DNA from: JANPEF01 sp031413115
Lineage (GTDB): Bacteria; Eisenbacteria; RBG-16-71-46; DASYSL01
Assembly (NCBI GenBank): GCA_031413115.1
Contig: JANOEH010000111.1
Coordinates: forward strand, 1 to 40,874
Direction of reading: 5' to 3'
DNA: 40,874 bases
The notes under the pieces were generated by a model. That model was not told where the DNA came from and did no database searches. It saw only the letters and a program-made list of their open reading frames with translations. The position numbers and the translations under genes were made by a program. This document shows, piece by piece, positions 15,022 to 25,200 of the stretch (position 1 is the first letter of the stretch; the number at the start of each line of letters is the position of its first letter).

Positions 15022-15846
15022 ATGACGAAGCGGATGCAGGGACGATCGGTGCGCGGGGCCGCCGCGCTGCTCGCCGCAACGGCGGCGGGGCTTGCGCTCG
15101 TCGCGCTCGGCTGTGGCGACAACTCGGGCAACCCGACCGGTTACGTGCCCGAGGGGCAGGTCAGCCCGGCGATCCTTCTCACCGACGTGCAGCCGCTGAA
15201 CGCGGACACGACCGAGGTCTACGTCCAGATGCTCGTGGTGGCGCCGCCGCCGTCCGACGGGATTCGTTTCTATGTCAGCCCGAACGACGAGGGTTTCCGC
15301 CCCGCGACCGGTGCGCCGATCCCGCCGAGCACCACGTTTAATTCGGGGTGGAGCCTCTTCCAGTCCTCGCTCGACGGCTACGATCCGACGACGACGTCCC
15401 TGAGCCTGATCGCGCGCGGGGCGCGCCGCGGCATCGAGTCGACGTACGCGCCGGTGACATCGACGAGCACCATCCTGGCGGCGCCCGCGCTGGAACTCGC
15501 ACGGCGGCTTGCGGTCACGCTGACGGCACCGCAAGACTCCGCGGTCATCGACTCGTTCAACTTCGCCTGGGCGCCGGTGCCCGGGGCCGGGAGCTACGTG
15601 CTGCAGGCGTTCAATGCCTCGACCGGGGAGGTGGGCATGGTCATCCTTGTTCCGGCGGACGGCGGGCCGACGACGGACCTGGAGACGTCGATCCAAGACC
15701 AGGTTCCGTATCGCTGGCAGGTGATCGCCTACGACGCGGGCGGCCGGGCGTTTGCCGTCTCGCCGCAGCGTCTGGTCCAGTACGTACCGTCGGAGGACGC
15801 GCGGGCAGGCCAGGTCGCAATCCAGGTGGGAACGAAGCAGCGCTGA
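15022..15846 (+). CDS. predicted lipoprotein with fibronectin-like C-terminal region
   Basis: 274 residues from ATG 15022, with GAGGGAGA upstream. The frame opens earlier at 14962, inside secF, but that adds no signal sequence. A basic N-terminus (TKRMQGRSVR) and hydrophobic stretch end in LVALGC, a lipobox. The mature part begins GDNSGNPTGYVP and is beta-rich. Residues about 175-240 (FNFAWAPVPGAGSYVLQAF) resemble a fibronectin type III or Ig-like strand pattern. No catalytic residues are recognised. It sits 31 bp after secF and is probably co-transcribed. The function is unknown. Confidence 0.8.
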   Translation: MTKRMQGRSVRGAAALLAATAAGLALVALGCGDNSGNPTGYVPEGQVSPAILLTDVQPLNADTTEVYVQMLVVAPPPSDGIRFYVSPNDEGFRPATGAPIPPSTTFNSGWSLFQSSLDGYDPTTTSLSLIARGARRGIESTYAPVTSTSTILAAPALELARRLAVTLTAPQDSAVIDSFNFAWAPVPGAGSYVLQAFNASTGEVGMVILVPADGGPTTDLETSIQDQVPYRWQVIAYDAGGRAFAVSPQRLVQYVPSEDARAGQVAIQVGTKQR

Positions 15847-15872
15847 TCCCCCCGCGATGAGGAGCATTCACG

Positions 15873-15903
15873 ACGGCCCGCGGGTCTTGCGCTCGCGGGC
15901 CGT
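15873..15903 (+). terminator. strong GC hairpin after the secDF-lipoprotein run, terminator-like
   Basis: ACGGCCCGCG (15873-15882) pairs perfectly with CGCGGGCCGT (15894-15903) around an 11-nt loop, 27 bp after the lipoprotein stop. No T-run follows, so it may stabilise the 3' end or stop transcription with Rho rather than act alone. Confidence 0.5.
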
Positions 15904-16013
15904 CGGCGTCTTCGGACGGACCCCCTCGCAGGCGTCGGGTTGATCCGACGGCGAGGCCCTCCCCGCGCCCCGGGCAGGGCGCGCCACAGGCCCAGGGACA
16001 ACCGGCGAACCGG

Positions 16014-16094
16014 ATGTCGGACAAGGGCTTGCCCGCGGCGGCGGCCATGCGGTCGCGGGCGACCAGGGAGTGGCACGAAGCGTGGTTTGAGTGA
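16014..16094 (+). CDS. possible 26-residue small protein
   Basis: ATG 16014 to TGA 16092-16094 encodes a short peptide beginning MSDKGLPAAAA and ending WHEAWFE, with G or C at nearly every third position. There is no clear ribosome-binding site. Its stop overlaps a GTG (16091) in frame with the next lipoprotein gene, giving a GTGA junction of the kind used elsewhere in this window. It may equally be chance in GC-rich DNA. Confidence 0.2.
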   Translation: MSDKGLPAAAAMRSRATREWHEAWFE

Positions 16095-16174
16095 GCATCG
16101 CCGCGATCGATCCGGATCGCGGCCGCCCGGACCGCCGGGTCCTGCTCCTTCACCCCGTTCGCGAGGCCGTTCCC

Positions 16175-17515
16175 ATGAGATTCCTCCGCCGTCCGTCCCC
16201 TCCGCCCGTCACGTCGCGCTCGCGCCGCCCGGCGCCGCAGTTCGTCATCCCGCTGCTGTTCTCGCTCGCCGTGGTCTGTGCCTTCACCGGCTGCGGTCGG
16301 GACACGAACAGCCTCAACGATGTTGTCTCCCCCATCACCGCCGGACTCGAGCGCTCGAATCTGGTGCCGGGTGGCGCCGCGGGATCCGGGCCGGCCATTG
16401 CGGGCCGGGACGGTCTCGATCCGCCCGCCGGTGTCGCTACGGTCACGTTCGGCGAGTCGACGCTGCAGCTGTGGCCCTACACCGGGACGTCGTTCGACGG
16501 CACCCCGTCGGACCCCGTGAACCTGCTGTTCGTCGGCAACGCCGACCCGGTCGCGATCCGCGATGCACTCCTGTCGCTGGATGGAAATCGCAGCGCGGCC
16601 GGCTTCCCGCCGGTGCCTCCGTTCGACGCGAAGTGGTCGGATGCGATCGGCGACGCGCAGACCAACTGGGTCGAGGGCGAAGGCTGGACCGGCAGTGCGA
16701 TCCAGTTGCAGCTTGGCGACTACGAACCGCTGCGTGTGCACCTGCGCCTCTTTCGCACCGGTGCGCCGTCCGGCGGCGGGGGCACCTGGACGGTGGGCGC
16801 GGCGCACTTCGAGGTGATGATTCCGGGCACGGCCGATCACCAGGTCCTGAGCTGGGAGCTGGCCGAGCAGGTGGTCATCGCCGACCTCGTGCGCAGCGGG
16901 CTGCTCGATTCCGCGACGCCGCTGTCGCAGACCGGGATGCTGCACGACGCCCCGACGTTCCGCGAGATTCCGCCGTTCATCTACAACGCGCTGCCCGCCG
17001 AGTTGATCGGGCTCGTCGGGGGCCCGGCGCAGCCGGCCTCCGCCGGCGTGGGCATCCCGACCGACGGGCGCGCCACCATCCTGCACCTCGCCGGTCGTGC
17101 GCCGCGCGCGGGCAACCGCAGCCAGAGCTTCACCATCACGTACGACCAGGTCGTGCCGCGACCGTTCTGTGCCGACGGACCGACCGATTGGATCCACGTG
17201 GCGGGGCCGGTGCGCTTCGAGAAGACCGCCGTCGTCGACGACCGTGGTGGCTATCGGTTCGACTCGAAGTACTCGGGACGCCTGACTGCGACGCCGGTCG
17301 ACGTGACGCAGAGTCCGCCGATCCCGGCCGGGGCGTCGTTCGAGGCGATGGTCGGCGAGCAGCAGAAGGGCGCGGTCTCGGCCGGCGGCAGCGACGTGAC
17401 GGCGCTCTCGCGGCGCCTCATCCCGGGCGCGGGCGGCACGGAATTCGCCACCATCCAGCTGCGCGTGGGCAGCGACGGCGCGAAGCGCTACGACGTGCAC
17501 ACGCGCTGCCAGTAG
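16175..17515 (+). CDS. predicted lipoprotein, unknown function
   Basis: 446 residues from ATG 16175. The N-terminus is very basic (MRFLRRPSPPP, SRSRRP) before a hydrophobic segment that ends in FTGC, a lipobox, so a lipoprotein is expected. The start could be extended to GTG 16091, but this would add 28 residues ahead of the signal. The mature chain is beta-rich with no internal repeats and no motif I recognise; HDAPTFREIPPFIYNALPAEL and a late SFTITYDQVV region stand out. It ends in a Cys-Gln pair. It converges on the response-regulator gene with 9 bp between stops. The function is not assigned. Confidence 0.75.
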   Translation: MRFLRRPSPPPVTSRSRRPAPQFVIPLLFSLAVVCAFTGCGRDTNSLNDVVSPITAGLERSNLVPGGAAGSGPAIAGRDGLDPPAGVATVTFGESTLQLWPYTGTSFDGTPSDPVNLLFVGNADPVAIRDALLSLDGNRSAAGFPPVPPFDAKWSDAIGDAQTNWVEGEGWTGSAIQLQLGDYEPLRVHLRLFRTGAPSGGGGTWTVGAAHFEVMIPGTADHQVLSWELAEQVVIADLVRSGLLDSATPLSQTGMLHDAPTFREIPPFIYNALPAELIGLVGGPAQPASAGVGIPTDGRATILHLAGRAPRAGNRSQSFTITYDQVVPRPFCADGPTDWIHVAGPVRFEKTAVVDDRGGYRFDSKYSGRLTATPVDVTQSPPIPAGASFEAMVGEQQKGAVSAGGSDVTALSRRLIPGAGGTEFATIQLRVGSDGAKRYDVHTRCQ

Positions 17516-17524
17516 CGGTCGCGA

Positions 17525-18943
17525 TCAGGCCTCGGGTTCGGCGGCCTCGATGTCCGGGGCCGCCGAACCGGACTGGCGCAGCAGCAGGCTCAGGTGCGTG
17601 CGCTGGATACCGAGCAGCGCAGCCGCACGGGTGCGGTTGCCGCCGGTGCGGGCGAGCGCTGCGGCGATGTGGTCGCGGCGAAACACCTCGACGGCGGCGC
17701 GCAGGTCGAATTCGGGCGGCGTGGCTTCGGTGCCGGATTCCGGGGGGGATCCAGGTGCGCCGGGCGCGTCGCCCGATATTTCGACGGGCAGCAGGTCGGG
17801 AGTGAGCCACTCGTCGGGCGCGAGAACGACCATGCGCTCGATCGCGTTCTTGAGCTGGCGCACGTTGCCGGGCCAGTCGTGGGACTCGAGGCGCGCGCGC
17901 GTCACCGGATCGAGCACCATCCCCGTGCGCTTCGCGTCGCGGGCGTAACGGGCGACGAAGCGGTCGGCCAGGGCAGCGATGTCCTCGCGCCGCTCGCGCA
18001 GTGGGGGCAGGTGGATCCCGATCACGTTGAGCCGGAAGTACAGGTCCTCGCGGAACCGTCCCGCGCGAATCTCGGCCGGCAGGTCGCGGTGGGTCGCCGC
18101 GACGATCCGGCAGTCGACCCGCAGCGTGCGCGTCCCGCCCAGGCGCTCGAACTCGCCCGTCTCGAGGAAGTGCAGCAGCTTGGCCTGCATCTTCGCGCTG
18201 ATATCGCCGATCTCGTCGAGGAACGCCGTGCCGCCGTGGGCGGTCTCGAGCCGGCCGATGCGCCGCGAGATCGCGCCCGTGAACGCACCCTTCTCGTGGC
18301 CGAACAGCGTCGACTCGATCATCTCGTCGTTCACCGCGACGCAGTTCACGTAGACGAACGGGCCGTCTGCGCGGTCGCTCTTGCGGTGCACGTACTCGGC
18401 GACCTTCTGCTTGCCCGTGCCGCTCTCGCCGGTGAGCAGGATCAGGGCCTTCGAGCGTGCCGCCTGGGCCGCGGTCGCGAGCACCGCGTTCATGCGCGGC
18501 GAGGCGACGACGAGATCGCCGTCGTCGTCCTCGTCGCGCTCGACGCGGGCGCGGTGGACGGACGTGAGGCGGCGCTTCTCGAGCGTGCGGTCGAGCACCG
18601 CGCGCAGCAGGTCGAAGTCGGCCGGCTTGAGCAGGAAGTCGGTCGCGCCCGCGCGGATCGCCTCGACCGCCGACTCGATCGAGCCGTGCGCCGTGAGGAC
18701 GATGACGTCGGGCGCGCTCGCCAGCGTCTCCTCGTCACCGCGCAGGCCGCGCAGCAGGTCGAGCCCCGAGCCGTCGGGCAGTTCGAGGTCGAGCAGAAGC
18801 AGGTCGAAGCGGCGGGCGCGCACCGCCTCGCCCCCGGCCCGCACGCCCGCGGCTTCCTCGACATCGTGCTCCCAGAAGCGCAGGCGCTCGGCCAGGGCGC
18901 GGCGGAGCGCCGGGTCGTCGTCGACGATCAGGATGCGGGCCAT
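17525..18943 (-). CDS. NtrC/AtoC-family sigma-54-dependent response regulator
   Basis: 472 residues. The receiver domain (1-115) has acidic DDD at 8-10, phospho-acceptor D52 in LLLLDLELPDG and K106. The AAA+ domain has Walker A GESGTGK (172-178), the sigma-54 contact loop GAFTGA (219-224) and Walker B FLDE (241-244), followed by the arginine-rich LPPLRERREDI region. The C-terminus carries a Fis-type helix-turn-helix (GGNRTRAAALLGIQRTHLSLLL). It should activate sigma-54 promoters after phosphorylation. GAGGAGGA lies upstream of ATG 18943, and the gene overlaps the end of the histidine kinase gene by 16 bp, so the kinase is its likely partner. No convincing -24/-12 promoter was found in the neighbouring gaps. 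Confidence 0.95.
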   Translation of the reverse strand: MARILIVDDDPALRRALAERLRFWEHDVEEAAGVRAGGEAVRARRFDLLLLDLELPDGSGLDLLRGLRGDEETLASAPDVIVLTAHGSIESAVEAIRAGATDFLLKPADFDLLRAVLDRTLEKRRLTSVHRARVERDEDDDGDLVVASPRMNAVLATAAQAARSKALILLTGESGTGKQKVAEYVHRKSDRADGPFVYVNCVAVNDEMIESTLFGHEKGAFTGAISRRIGRLETAHGGTAFLDEIGDISAKMQAKLLHFLETGEFERLGGTRTLRVDCRIVAATHRDLPAEIRAGRFREDLYFRLNVIGIHLPPLRERREDIAALADRFVARYARDAKRTGMVLDPVTRARLESHDWPGNVRQLKNAIERMVVLAPDEWLTPDLLPVEISGDAPGAPGSPPESGTEATPPEFDLRAAVEVFRRDHIAAALARTGGNRTRAAALLGIQRTHLSLLLRQSGSAAPDIEAAEPEA

Positions 18944-21315
18944 GCGGCTTCCTCCTCGGGAGCGGGGGTCCACTCGTTGAACTGACAGACGAATCGCGCC
19001 CCGCCATCCGAGGGCGCCTCGATCACGACCGTGCCGCCACAACGGTCCATCCAGGCGCGGACGACGGCGAGCCCGAGCCCGAGTCCCGGTCCCGCGGTCT
19101 CCTCGGTGTCCACTGCGGCCGCGTCTGCGTCGTGCGCGGAGGGCCCGCGTCCACGGCGGAAGCGCTCGAACACCGCCTCGCGGTCCCCGGGCGGAATGCC
19201 CGGGCCGTGGTCGCGCACGGACAGCTCCTGCCGGCCGCCCGGCACGCGGCGCAAGGCAACCGTGACCGCGGAGCCCGGAGGAGAATACTTGAGTGCGTTC
19301 TCGGTGAGGTTGATGACGATGCGGGCCAATCCCTCGCGCCGGGCGGCCAGCGCCGGCAGGTCTCCGGGCAGCTCGGCGACGATCGCGACATTCCACGCCC
19401 GGGCGATGGGACCGAGCGTGGTCAGGGCCGCGGTCACGATCGATCCGGCTGCGACGCGCTCGAGCTCGGGTGGTGCGGCATCGGTCTCGAGGCGGGCGAT
19501 CTCGAGCAGGTTGTTGACCAGGCGACCCAGGTGGCTGGCGGCGCCGCGGATCACTCGCACGTTCTCGGCGGCGGCCTCGGGTACGGGACCCGCGACGCCG
19601 TCGAGCACGTTCTGCGCCGACCACAGGATCGACGTGAGCGGAGTTCGCAGGTCGTGCGCGACCTGCGACAGGAACTCGTTCTTCTGCCGGTCCAGCGCGT
19701 CGCGCTCCGCCCGGCGCAACGACTCCTCCGCGGCCCGCCGCACGAGGTTCAGGCGGTCGAGCGCCCGGCCGGCATCCTCGCCGACGGTCGCGAGGAAGGC
19801 GAGGTCCTCCTCGACGTAACGCCGACCGCTGGCGCGCGGACCCAGGCGAAGCGTGCCCGTCTGCGCGCCGCCGGCCGCCAGCGGCTGGACGAGCACGATT
19901 CCATCTGCAAGATCCTCGTCGGACCATCGTCCGGGTTCGAGTTCCACTTCGGGTCGACTCGTCGCGCCCGCGAGCGCCTGCATGGGCGACGACTCGAGCG
20001 GCCCGTCGAGGCGCACGACGACGCGAGTCGGCTGCAGCGCGTCTCGCACACACGCCTCGAGGCGCACTCCGAGCGTGGCGGGACCGGCGACATCGAGGAG
20101 CTCGGCGCGAAAGCTCGCCGCGCGCTCGTGGTGGTCGGTGCGCAGCTTGAAGAACGCGCGATCGATCCACTGCCCGAGGATGCGCCGCGTCGGCGTGAAC
20201 AGCGCCACGGCGCCACCGGCCGCGCCGATGCGCAGCAGGTCGATCCCGGCCAGCGGCCCGGGCGAGGGGCCGCCGAGATAGACGGCGAGCAGGAGGTAGG
20301 TGACGGTGAGCAGGGCGGCCATCGACCCGTAGAGCAGCGAGCGGCGGATGATGACGTCGATGTCCAGGAACTGGTAGCGCGCGACCGCGATCGCGTACGA
20401 CACGGGGAGGATGCCGGCGCACAGGCGTGCGATCTCGAGCGGGATCAACGGCGCGCGACCGAGCGCCGCCGGCAACGCGTAGAGAAGGCCGAATGGAAAC
20501 GCCCCGACCACGCTGCCCCAGGCGACCCACTTCACCTGCTGGCGCTCGCGCGTGAGCACGGCGCGCCGGGTCGCGCTCGCCAGGTACCCCGAGCCGCACA
20601 GTACGAGCAGGGCGAGGAAGCCGCTGGCCAGTCGCGTCGCGATGATGAAGCGTTCGTAGGCCGCGGGTCCGCCCCGCTGCGCGTAGAACACGAGGCCGCC
20701 GGCCTCGAGGGCGATCAGGATCGCGGCGAGCGCGCCCATCGCGAAAACGAGTCGTTCCCCTCTCACCTGCGGATCCGGGCGCGGAAACAGGAAGGCGATG
20801 CGCAGGAAGAGGACCGGCGTGGCGACCAGGGAGGCCATCCGGGTGAGCGGGGCCACGAGCGCGGCCGGCGACGCGGCGCCCGGAAAGTGCACGGCGCCCG
20901 AGACGACCGCGAGCCCGTAGCCCAGGCTGGCCCACAGGAAGGTCCGCGCCGGTTCGCTCTCGGAGCGCGCCGCGAAGATGAAGAAGCACGCGGACCAGAA
21001 CAGGAGGGCCGTGGCAAACGAGACGAACAGGTGGAACGGCGTGTAGGCGCGAACGACGCGCACGTCGGTCGAGCCGGTCGCAGTCTCGACGCGGACCACG
21101 CCCCCCGGGCGCGTCCCCTGGACGCGGAAACGTGCCTCGGCCTCGCTCCCGACCGTCACCCCGTCGATTCGGCCGCCAGTTGCGAGCTGCGCGGCCGGCC
21201 ACTGCGCCGGGTCGGGAGCGCCCACCCGGCCGTGGTCCCGGGCGCACACCAGGCCGAGGGCGAGGGCGGCGAGGCACAGGGCATGCACCGGGCGAAATTG
21301 GGGGATTCGGGTCAA
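18928..21315 (-). CDS. multi-pass sensor histidine kinase
   Basis: 795 residues from TTG 21315, chosen because AAGGAGG lies five bases upstream and a signal peptide follows; longer reading adds Pro/Arg-rich sequence. After the signal (about 5-25) there is a short periplasmic domain (about 40-90), then about eight membrane segments (95-390). These include the patterns RQQVKWVAWG, QFLDIDVIIRRSLLYG and TPTRRILGQWIDRAFFK, which recur in the sensor part of SpoIIE-type phosphatases and kinases of Acidobacteria and FCB bacteria. A GAF-like region follows (about 400-520). The HisKA box is SQVAHDLRTPLTS with H554, and the ATPase has NLTENALKYSPPG, DHGPGIPPGD and GLGLGLAVV. The stimulus is unknown. It shares a 187-bp divergent gap with the DUF4159 gene. 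Confidence 0.93.
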   Translation of the reverse strand: MTRIPQFRPVHALCLAALALGLVCARDHGRVGAPDPAQWPAAQLATGGRIDGVTVGSEAEARFRVQGTRPGGVVRVETATGSTDVRVVRAYTPFHLFVSFATALLFWSACFFIFAARSESEPARTFLWASLGYGLAVVSGAVHFPGAASPAALVAPLTRMASLVATPVLFLRIAFLFPRPDPQVRGERLVFAMGALAAILIALEAGGLVFYAQRGGPAAYERFIIATRLASGFLALLVLCGSGYLASATRRAVLTRERQQVKWVAWGSVVGAFPFGLLYALPAALGRAPLIPLEIARLCAGILPVSYAIAVARYQFLDIDVIIRRSLLYGSMAALLTVTYLLLAVYLGGPSPGPLAGIDLLRIGAAGGAVALFTPTRRILGQWIDRAFFKLRTDHHERAASFRAELLDVAGPATLGVRLEACVRDALQPTRVVVRLDGPLESSPMQALAGATSRPEVELEPGRWSDEDLADGIVLVQPLAAGGAQTGTLRLGPRASGRRYVEEDLAFLATVGEDAGRALDRLNLVRRAAEESLRRAERDALDRQKNEFLSQVAHDLRTPLTSILWSAQNVLDGVAGPVPEAAAENVRVIRGAASHLGRLVNNLLEIARLETDAAPPELERVAAGSIVTAALTTLGPIARAWNVAIVAELPGDLPALAARREGLARIVINLTENALKYSPPGSAVTVALRRVPGGRQELSVRDHGPGIPPGDREAVFERFRRGRGPSAHDADAAAVDTEETAGPGLGLGLAVVRAWMDRCGGTVVIEAPSDGGARFVCQFNEWTPAPEEEAAWPAS

Positions 21316-21502
21316 CGGCGCCTCCTTGTCCGGGGCGCCATGATCGCACGAACGGGTGCCTGTCCGGGCCACGCAAACTCTCCCCGCGGGACCCGATTTC
21401 CGGGGCATCTCCGGTGGGGGGGGCGGGTAGACTCGATGTGGACGCGGAGCTCCGCGCGCGGCGATCGCCGACGCGGGCCTCCGCCGCGTGTTCGGAGCCT
21501 GC

Positions 21503-22207
21503 GTGCGCCTGCCTCGTCCGACCCGTTCCGCCCTGGCCCTCGTGCTCCTCGGAGCGCTGGTCGGCGTCCTTGCGCCCGGCCGGACGGCTGGCGCGCCGGG
21601 CGAGCCGGACCGCGCCCGCTTCGGGATCGCGCGTCTCAAGTATGGCGGCGGCGGCGACTGGTACGGCAACGAGACCTCGCTGACCAACCTGCTCGCCGCG
21701 GTGCGCGAGCGCGGCGTTCCGATCGCGGCCGGCGAGGCGCCGGTCGTCACGCCCACCGACGACGAGCTGTTCAATCACCCGATGCTGTTCATGTCCGGCC
21801 ACGGCAACGTGAAGTTCACGCCGGCCGAGGTCGAGCGCCTGCGCCGCTACCTCAACGCGGGCGGGTTCCTGTGGTGCGACGACGACTTCGGGCTGGCCGA
21901 TTCGTTCCGCCGCGAGATGAAGCGCGTCCTGCCCGAGAACGAACTCGTCGAGCTGCCGTGGTCGCACCCGATCTTCCGTTCGCCCTACGCGTTCCCGCGC
22001 GGCCTGCCGAAGATCCACGAGCATGACGGCGGCGCGCCCAAGGCGTTTGGCGCGTTCCGCGACGGACGGCTGGCCGTGCTGTTCACGTTCGACACCGACC
22101 TGGGCGACGGGCTCGAGGATGCCGGCGTCCATTCCGATCCGCCGGAGAAGCGCGCGCAGGCGCTGCAGATGGCGATCAACATCGCGCTGTTCGCGCTCAC
22201 GCAGTAG
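21503..22207 (+). CDS. secreted DUF4159-domain protein
   Basis: 234 residues from GTG 21503, with GGAG five bases upstream; GTG 21488 in the same frame is an alternative without a ribosome site. A signal peptide (about 1-30) is followed by DUF4159: FGIARLKYGGGGDWYGNE, LFMSGHGNVKF, RLRRYLNAGGFLWCDDDFG and HPIFRSPY. The domain has a glutamine-amidotransferase-like layout but no catalytic cysteine is evident. In FCB bacteria DUF4159 genes usually accompany MoxR ATPase and DUF58/Bat-type genes; here they are absent and the DUF4175-like gene follows after 16 bp. The role is unknown, probably in the periplasm or envelope. Confidence 0.88.
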   Translation: MRLPRPTRSALALVLLGALVGVLAPGRTAGAPGEPDRARFGIARLKYGGGGDWYGNETSLTNLLAAVRERGVPIAAGEAPVVTPTDDELFNHPMLFMSGHGNVKFTPAEVERLRRYLNAGGFLWCDDDFGLADSFRREMKRVLPENELVELPWSHPIFRSPYAFPRGLPKIHEHDGGAPKAFGAFRDGRLAVLFTFDTDLGDGLEDAGVHSDPPEKRAQALQMAINIALFALTQ

Positions 22208-22223
22208 GACTCGGGGTCCGGCC

Positions 22224-25200
22224 ATGATCGCTCACGACGCTTCCGCACCGCTCGCCGACCGCCTCGACGCCGGCCGTCGCCGCTGGTTCGTGCACACGTT
22301 CGTCGCCGGTATCCTCGCGCTCGCCGCCGCCGCGGCCGCCGCGCTGCTCGTCCTCGCCGGGCTCGCGATCGCGCTGGCCCGCGTTGCCGAGGCGCCGCTG
22401 GCGCTGGCGTCGCTCGGTGCGGCGATGGCGCTCGGGCTGGTCGCCTGGTTCGTCGTTCGGCCCCTGCGGGCACAGCCGTCGCTCAAGGGCTTCGCGCTGG
22501 CCGCCGAGACGCGCTTCCCCGAACATCGTTCGCTGCTGGTCAATGCACTCGAGCTGGCGCCGGCCGCGGCGGGTCCGGGCAGTCTCGCCGGCGCGCTCGT
22601 CGCCGAAGCCAATCGCCGTGCCGGCAGCCTCGACCTGGCGCCGCTGCTGCCGCGCGCGCTGCCGCGGCCCGCGCTGCTCGGCCTCGGGGCCGCCACCGCC
22701 GCGTGGGCGCTGGCCTTCGGACTCGCACCGGGGCCGCTGGGTGGCGCGCTCGATCGCCTGTTCCATCCGCGCGCTGCCGCCGCGACGCTGGTGTCGCTCA
22801 CCGTCGAGCCGGGCGACGTCACCCTGCCGCCGGGCGCCACGCTGTTCGTGCGCGCGAAGGTCGACGGCACCGGCCGTGCGCCGACGCTCGTGTTCGAGCA
22901 CGGCGGCACGCGCGACCGCGTGCGCATGGAGCCCGCCGCGGCGGACGGCCGCTTCGAGGCGTCGGTGCGCGGCGTCGCCGAGCCCGGCACCTACCAGGTC
23001 GAGGTGGCCGGCGTGAAGTCTCCGCTGTACGCGGTCGCCCTCGCCGGCCAGGCCGGCGTGGTTTCCTTCGACCTCACCTATCGCTACCCGGCGTATACCG
23101 GCCTGCCTGCCGAGAGCCGCTCGGCCACGCGCGGCGACGTGACCGCACTCGACGGCACCGAGGTCGAGGTGGTGGTCAACCTCGATCGCAGCGCAAAGTC
23201 CGTGCGCTGGACGCTGCCCACCCGCCCGCCGGTCGCGCTGCGCGCGCTGTCGCCGCGGCGCTGGACCGGCACCTTCACCGTCGGCGCCGCCGGTCCGTGG
23301 ACGCTCGCCGCCGACGTCGAGACGCGCACCGTCGAGGCCACGTACAACGTGCAGCCGATCGCCGACCAGCCGCCGATGCTCACCGTGATCGAGCCCGCCG
23401 GGGATCTCGACCTGCCGGCCGGCTCGCGCATCCCGGTGTGGATCGTCGTGTCCGACGACTTCGGCGTCGCCGACCTCATTCTGGTGGCGAAGCCCGAGGA
23501 TGGCGCCGTGCTGCGCACGCCGCTGGCACGCTGGCCCGAGAAGCCACGCGAGGCGAGCGTCGGCGCCGACTGGGATGCCGCGCCGCTGGCGCTGCTGCCG
23601 GGGAGGAGCGCGACATTCCACTTCGAGCTGCGCGACAACGACGCGGTGGGCGGGCCCAACGTCACGGTGAGCCGCACCTTCACGCTGCGCTTCCCGCTGC
23701 TCTCGGAACTGTTCGAGGAGCTGGGCCAGGAGCGCGAGGAGACGAAGGTCGCGCTTGAAGAGCTGAAGAAGGAAGCCGAGGAGGCCGCGCGGCAGAGCGA
23801 GAAGCTGGCGCGCGACCTGCAGAACGAGCGCCAGCTCACGTGGGAGAAGAAGGAGGCCGCCCGCGAGGCGACCGAGGCGCAAAAGAAGGTTGCCGAGAGG
23901 ATCGCCGAGCAGGCGGCGCAGTTGCAGGAGCAGGCGGCGAAGGCGGCCGAGCACGAAGCCTACGACCAGCAGCTCCTCGAGAAGATGCAGGAGCTGTCGA
24001 AGCTGGTCGCCGAGCTGCAGAACGAGGACCTGAAGAAGTCGATCGAAGACATCAACCGCCGGATCGAAAGGACCGATCCGCGGCAGTTGCAGCAGCAGAT
24101 GAAGGACCTCGCCCAGCAGCAGAAGGAGATGCTCGAGGGACTCGAGCGATCGATCGAGCTGATGAAGAAGATCCGCCAGGAGGAACAGGCGCACGAGGTC
24201 GCGCAGCGCGCCAAGGAGCTGGCCGAGCGGCAGAAGGAGCTGAACGACAAGGCCGAGAACAAGCCTCCTGCCGATGCCCCGCAGGCCGAGAAGCTCGCCG
24301 CCGAGCAGCAGAAGCTCGAGTCCGCGGCCGACGCGCTCAAGCAGCAGCTCGAGGAGCTGGCGAAGGAGCTCGAGGCCAGGGAGCAGGAGTCGATGCAGCA
24401 GTCGGCCGAGAAGCTGGAGAACGAGGTCAAGCCGCAGATGGACCAGGCCGAGCAGAACCACCGCCAGTCGCCGCAGAACAAGGGCGCGCAGAAGAAGGCG
24501 CAGCAGTCGGGCCGGCAGGCGCAGCAGAAGCTCGAGCAGATGGCGCAGCAGCTGCAGGAGTCGGCCGAGGGCATGTCGAACGAAGAGAACGAGGCGGCGG
24601 CCGCGGCGATCAAGCGGTCGGCGCAGGACCTGGTCGACCTGTCGCGCGCTGGTGAGCAGTCGCTCTCCCAGGCCGGCGGGGACGACGAGCGGGCCGAGAG
24701 GCAGGAGGACCTCAAGGAGGGTGCGTCGCGCGTCGTCGAGGACCTGATCGAGACCGGCAAGGACACGCCGTACCTGAGCCCCGAGGCGACGCAGCAACTG
24801 GGCAAGGCGATCAACGCGCTCGAGCAGTCGCGCGACGCGTTCGCGCAGGGCAACCCGGGACGCGGCAAGCAGGCCGGCGAGTCGGCGGGCGAAGCGCTGG
24901 ATCGCGCCGTCCTGTCGCTGCGCGAGTCGGCCGCCGCGTGCAACAAGCCGGGCTCCAAGCCGGGCAGCGGCAAGGACGGCAAGAGCGCGCGCGAGAAGAT
25001 GCAGGGCCTGGCCGGACAGCAGGGCGAGATGAACGGCCAGACCCAGCGGCTGGCCGAACGCCTGGCGCAGCAGCAGCGCCTCGCCGCCGGCGACCAGGCG
25101 ACGATGGAGCGCCTGGCCGCCGAGCAGCGAGCCATCCGCCAGGGCCTCGAGGAGGCGATGCAGAGTGCGAAGCCCGAGGACAACCTGCTCGGGCGGCTCG

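Larger units (their letters stand above)
15847..16174. other. 328-bp gap between two lipoprotein genes
   Basis: This gap contains a strong GC-rich hairpin just after the first lipoprotein gene (15873-15903) and several short stems (GGGC/GCCC near 16025, GGTCGC/GCGACC near 16051). It also holds a possible 26-codon reading frame (16014-16094). No recognised RNA family was found. Confidence 0.55.

Noticed and set aside
12468..15131. 887-codon minus-strand frame opposite secD and secF
   Set aside because: It is the antisense of well-defined translocase genes, with no motif of its own.
15985..16070. Region with CAGGG, a small CGAA-loop stem and further stems, similar at first sight to a cyclic-di-GMP riboswitch
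   Set aside because: The conserved core (GACGCAAAGCC-type) is missing and the hairpins do not match the family layout.
16071..16085. TGGCACG, a perfect -24 element of sigma-54 promoters, upstream of the lipoprotein gene
   Set aside because: The -12 position reads GG instead of GC, so it fails the invariant part of the consensus.
21316..21502. Possible sigma-54 site (AGGCACC...TGC) on the minus strand upstream of the histidine kinase
   Set aside because: The spacing between GG and GC is one base too long.
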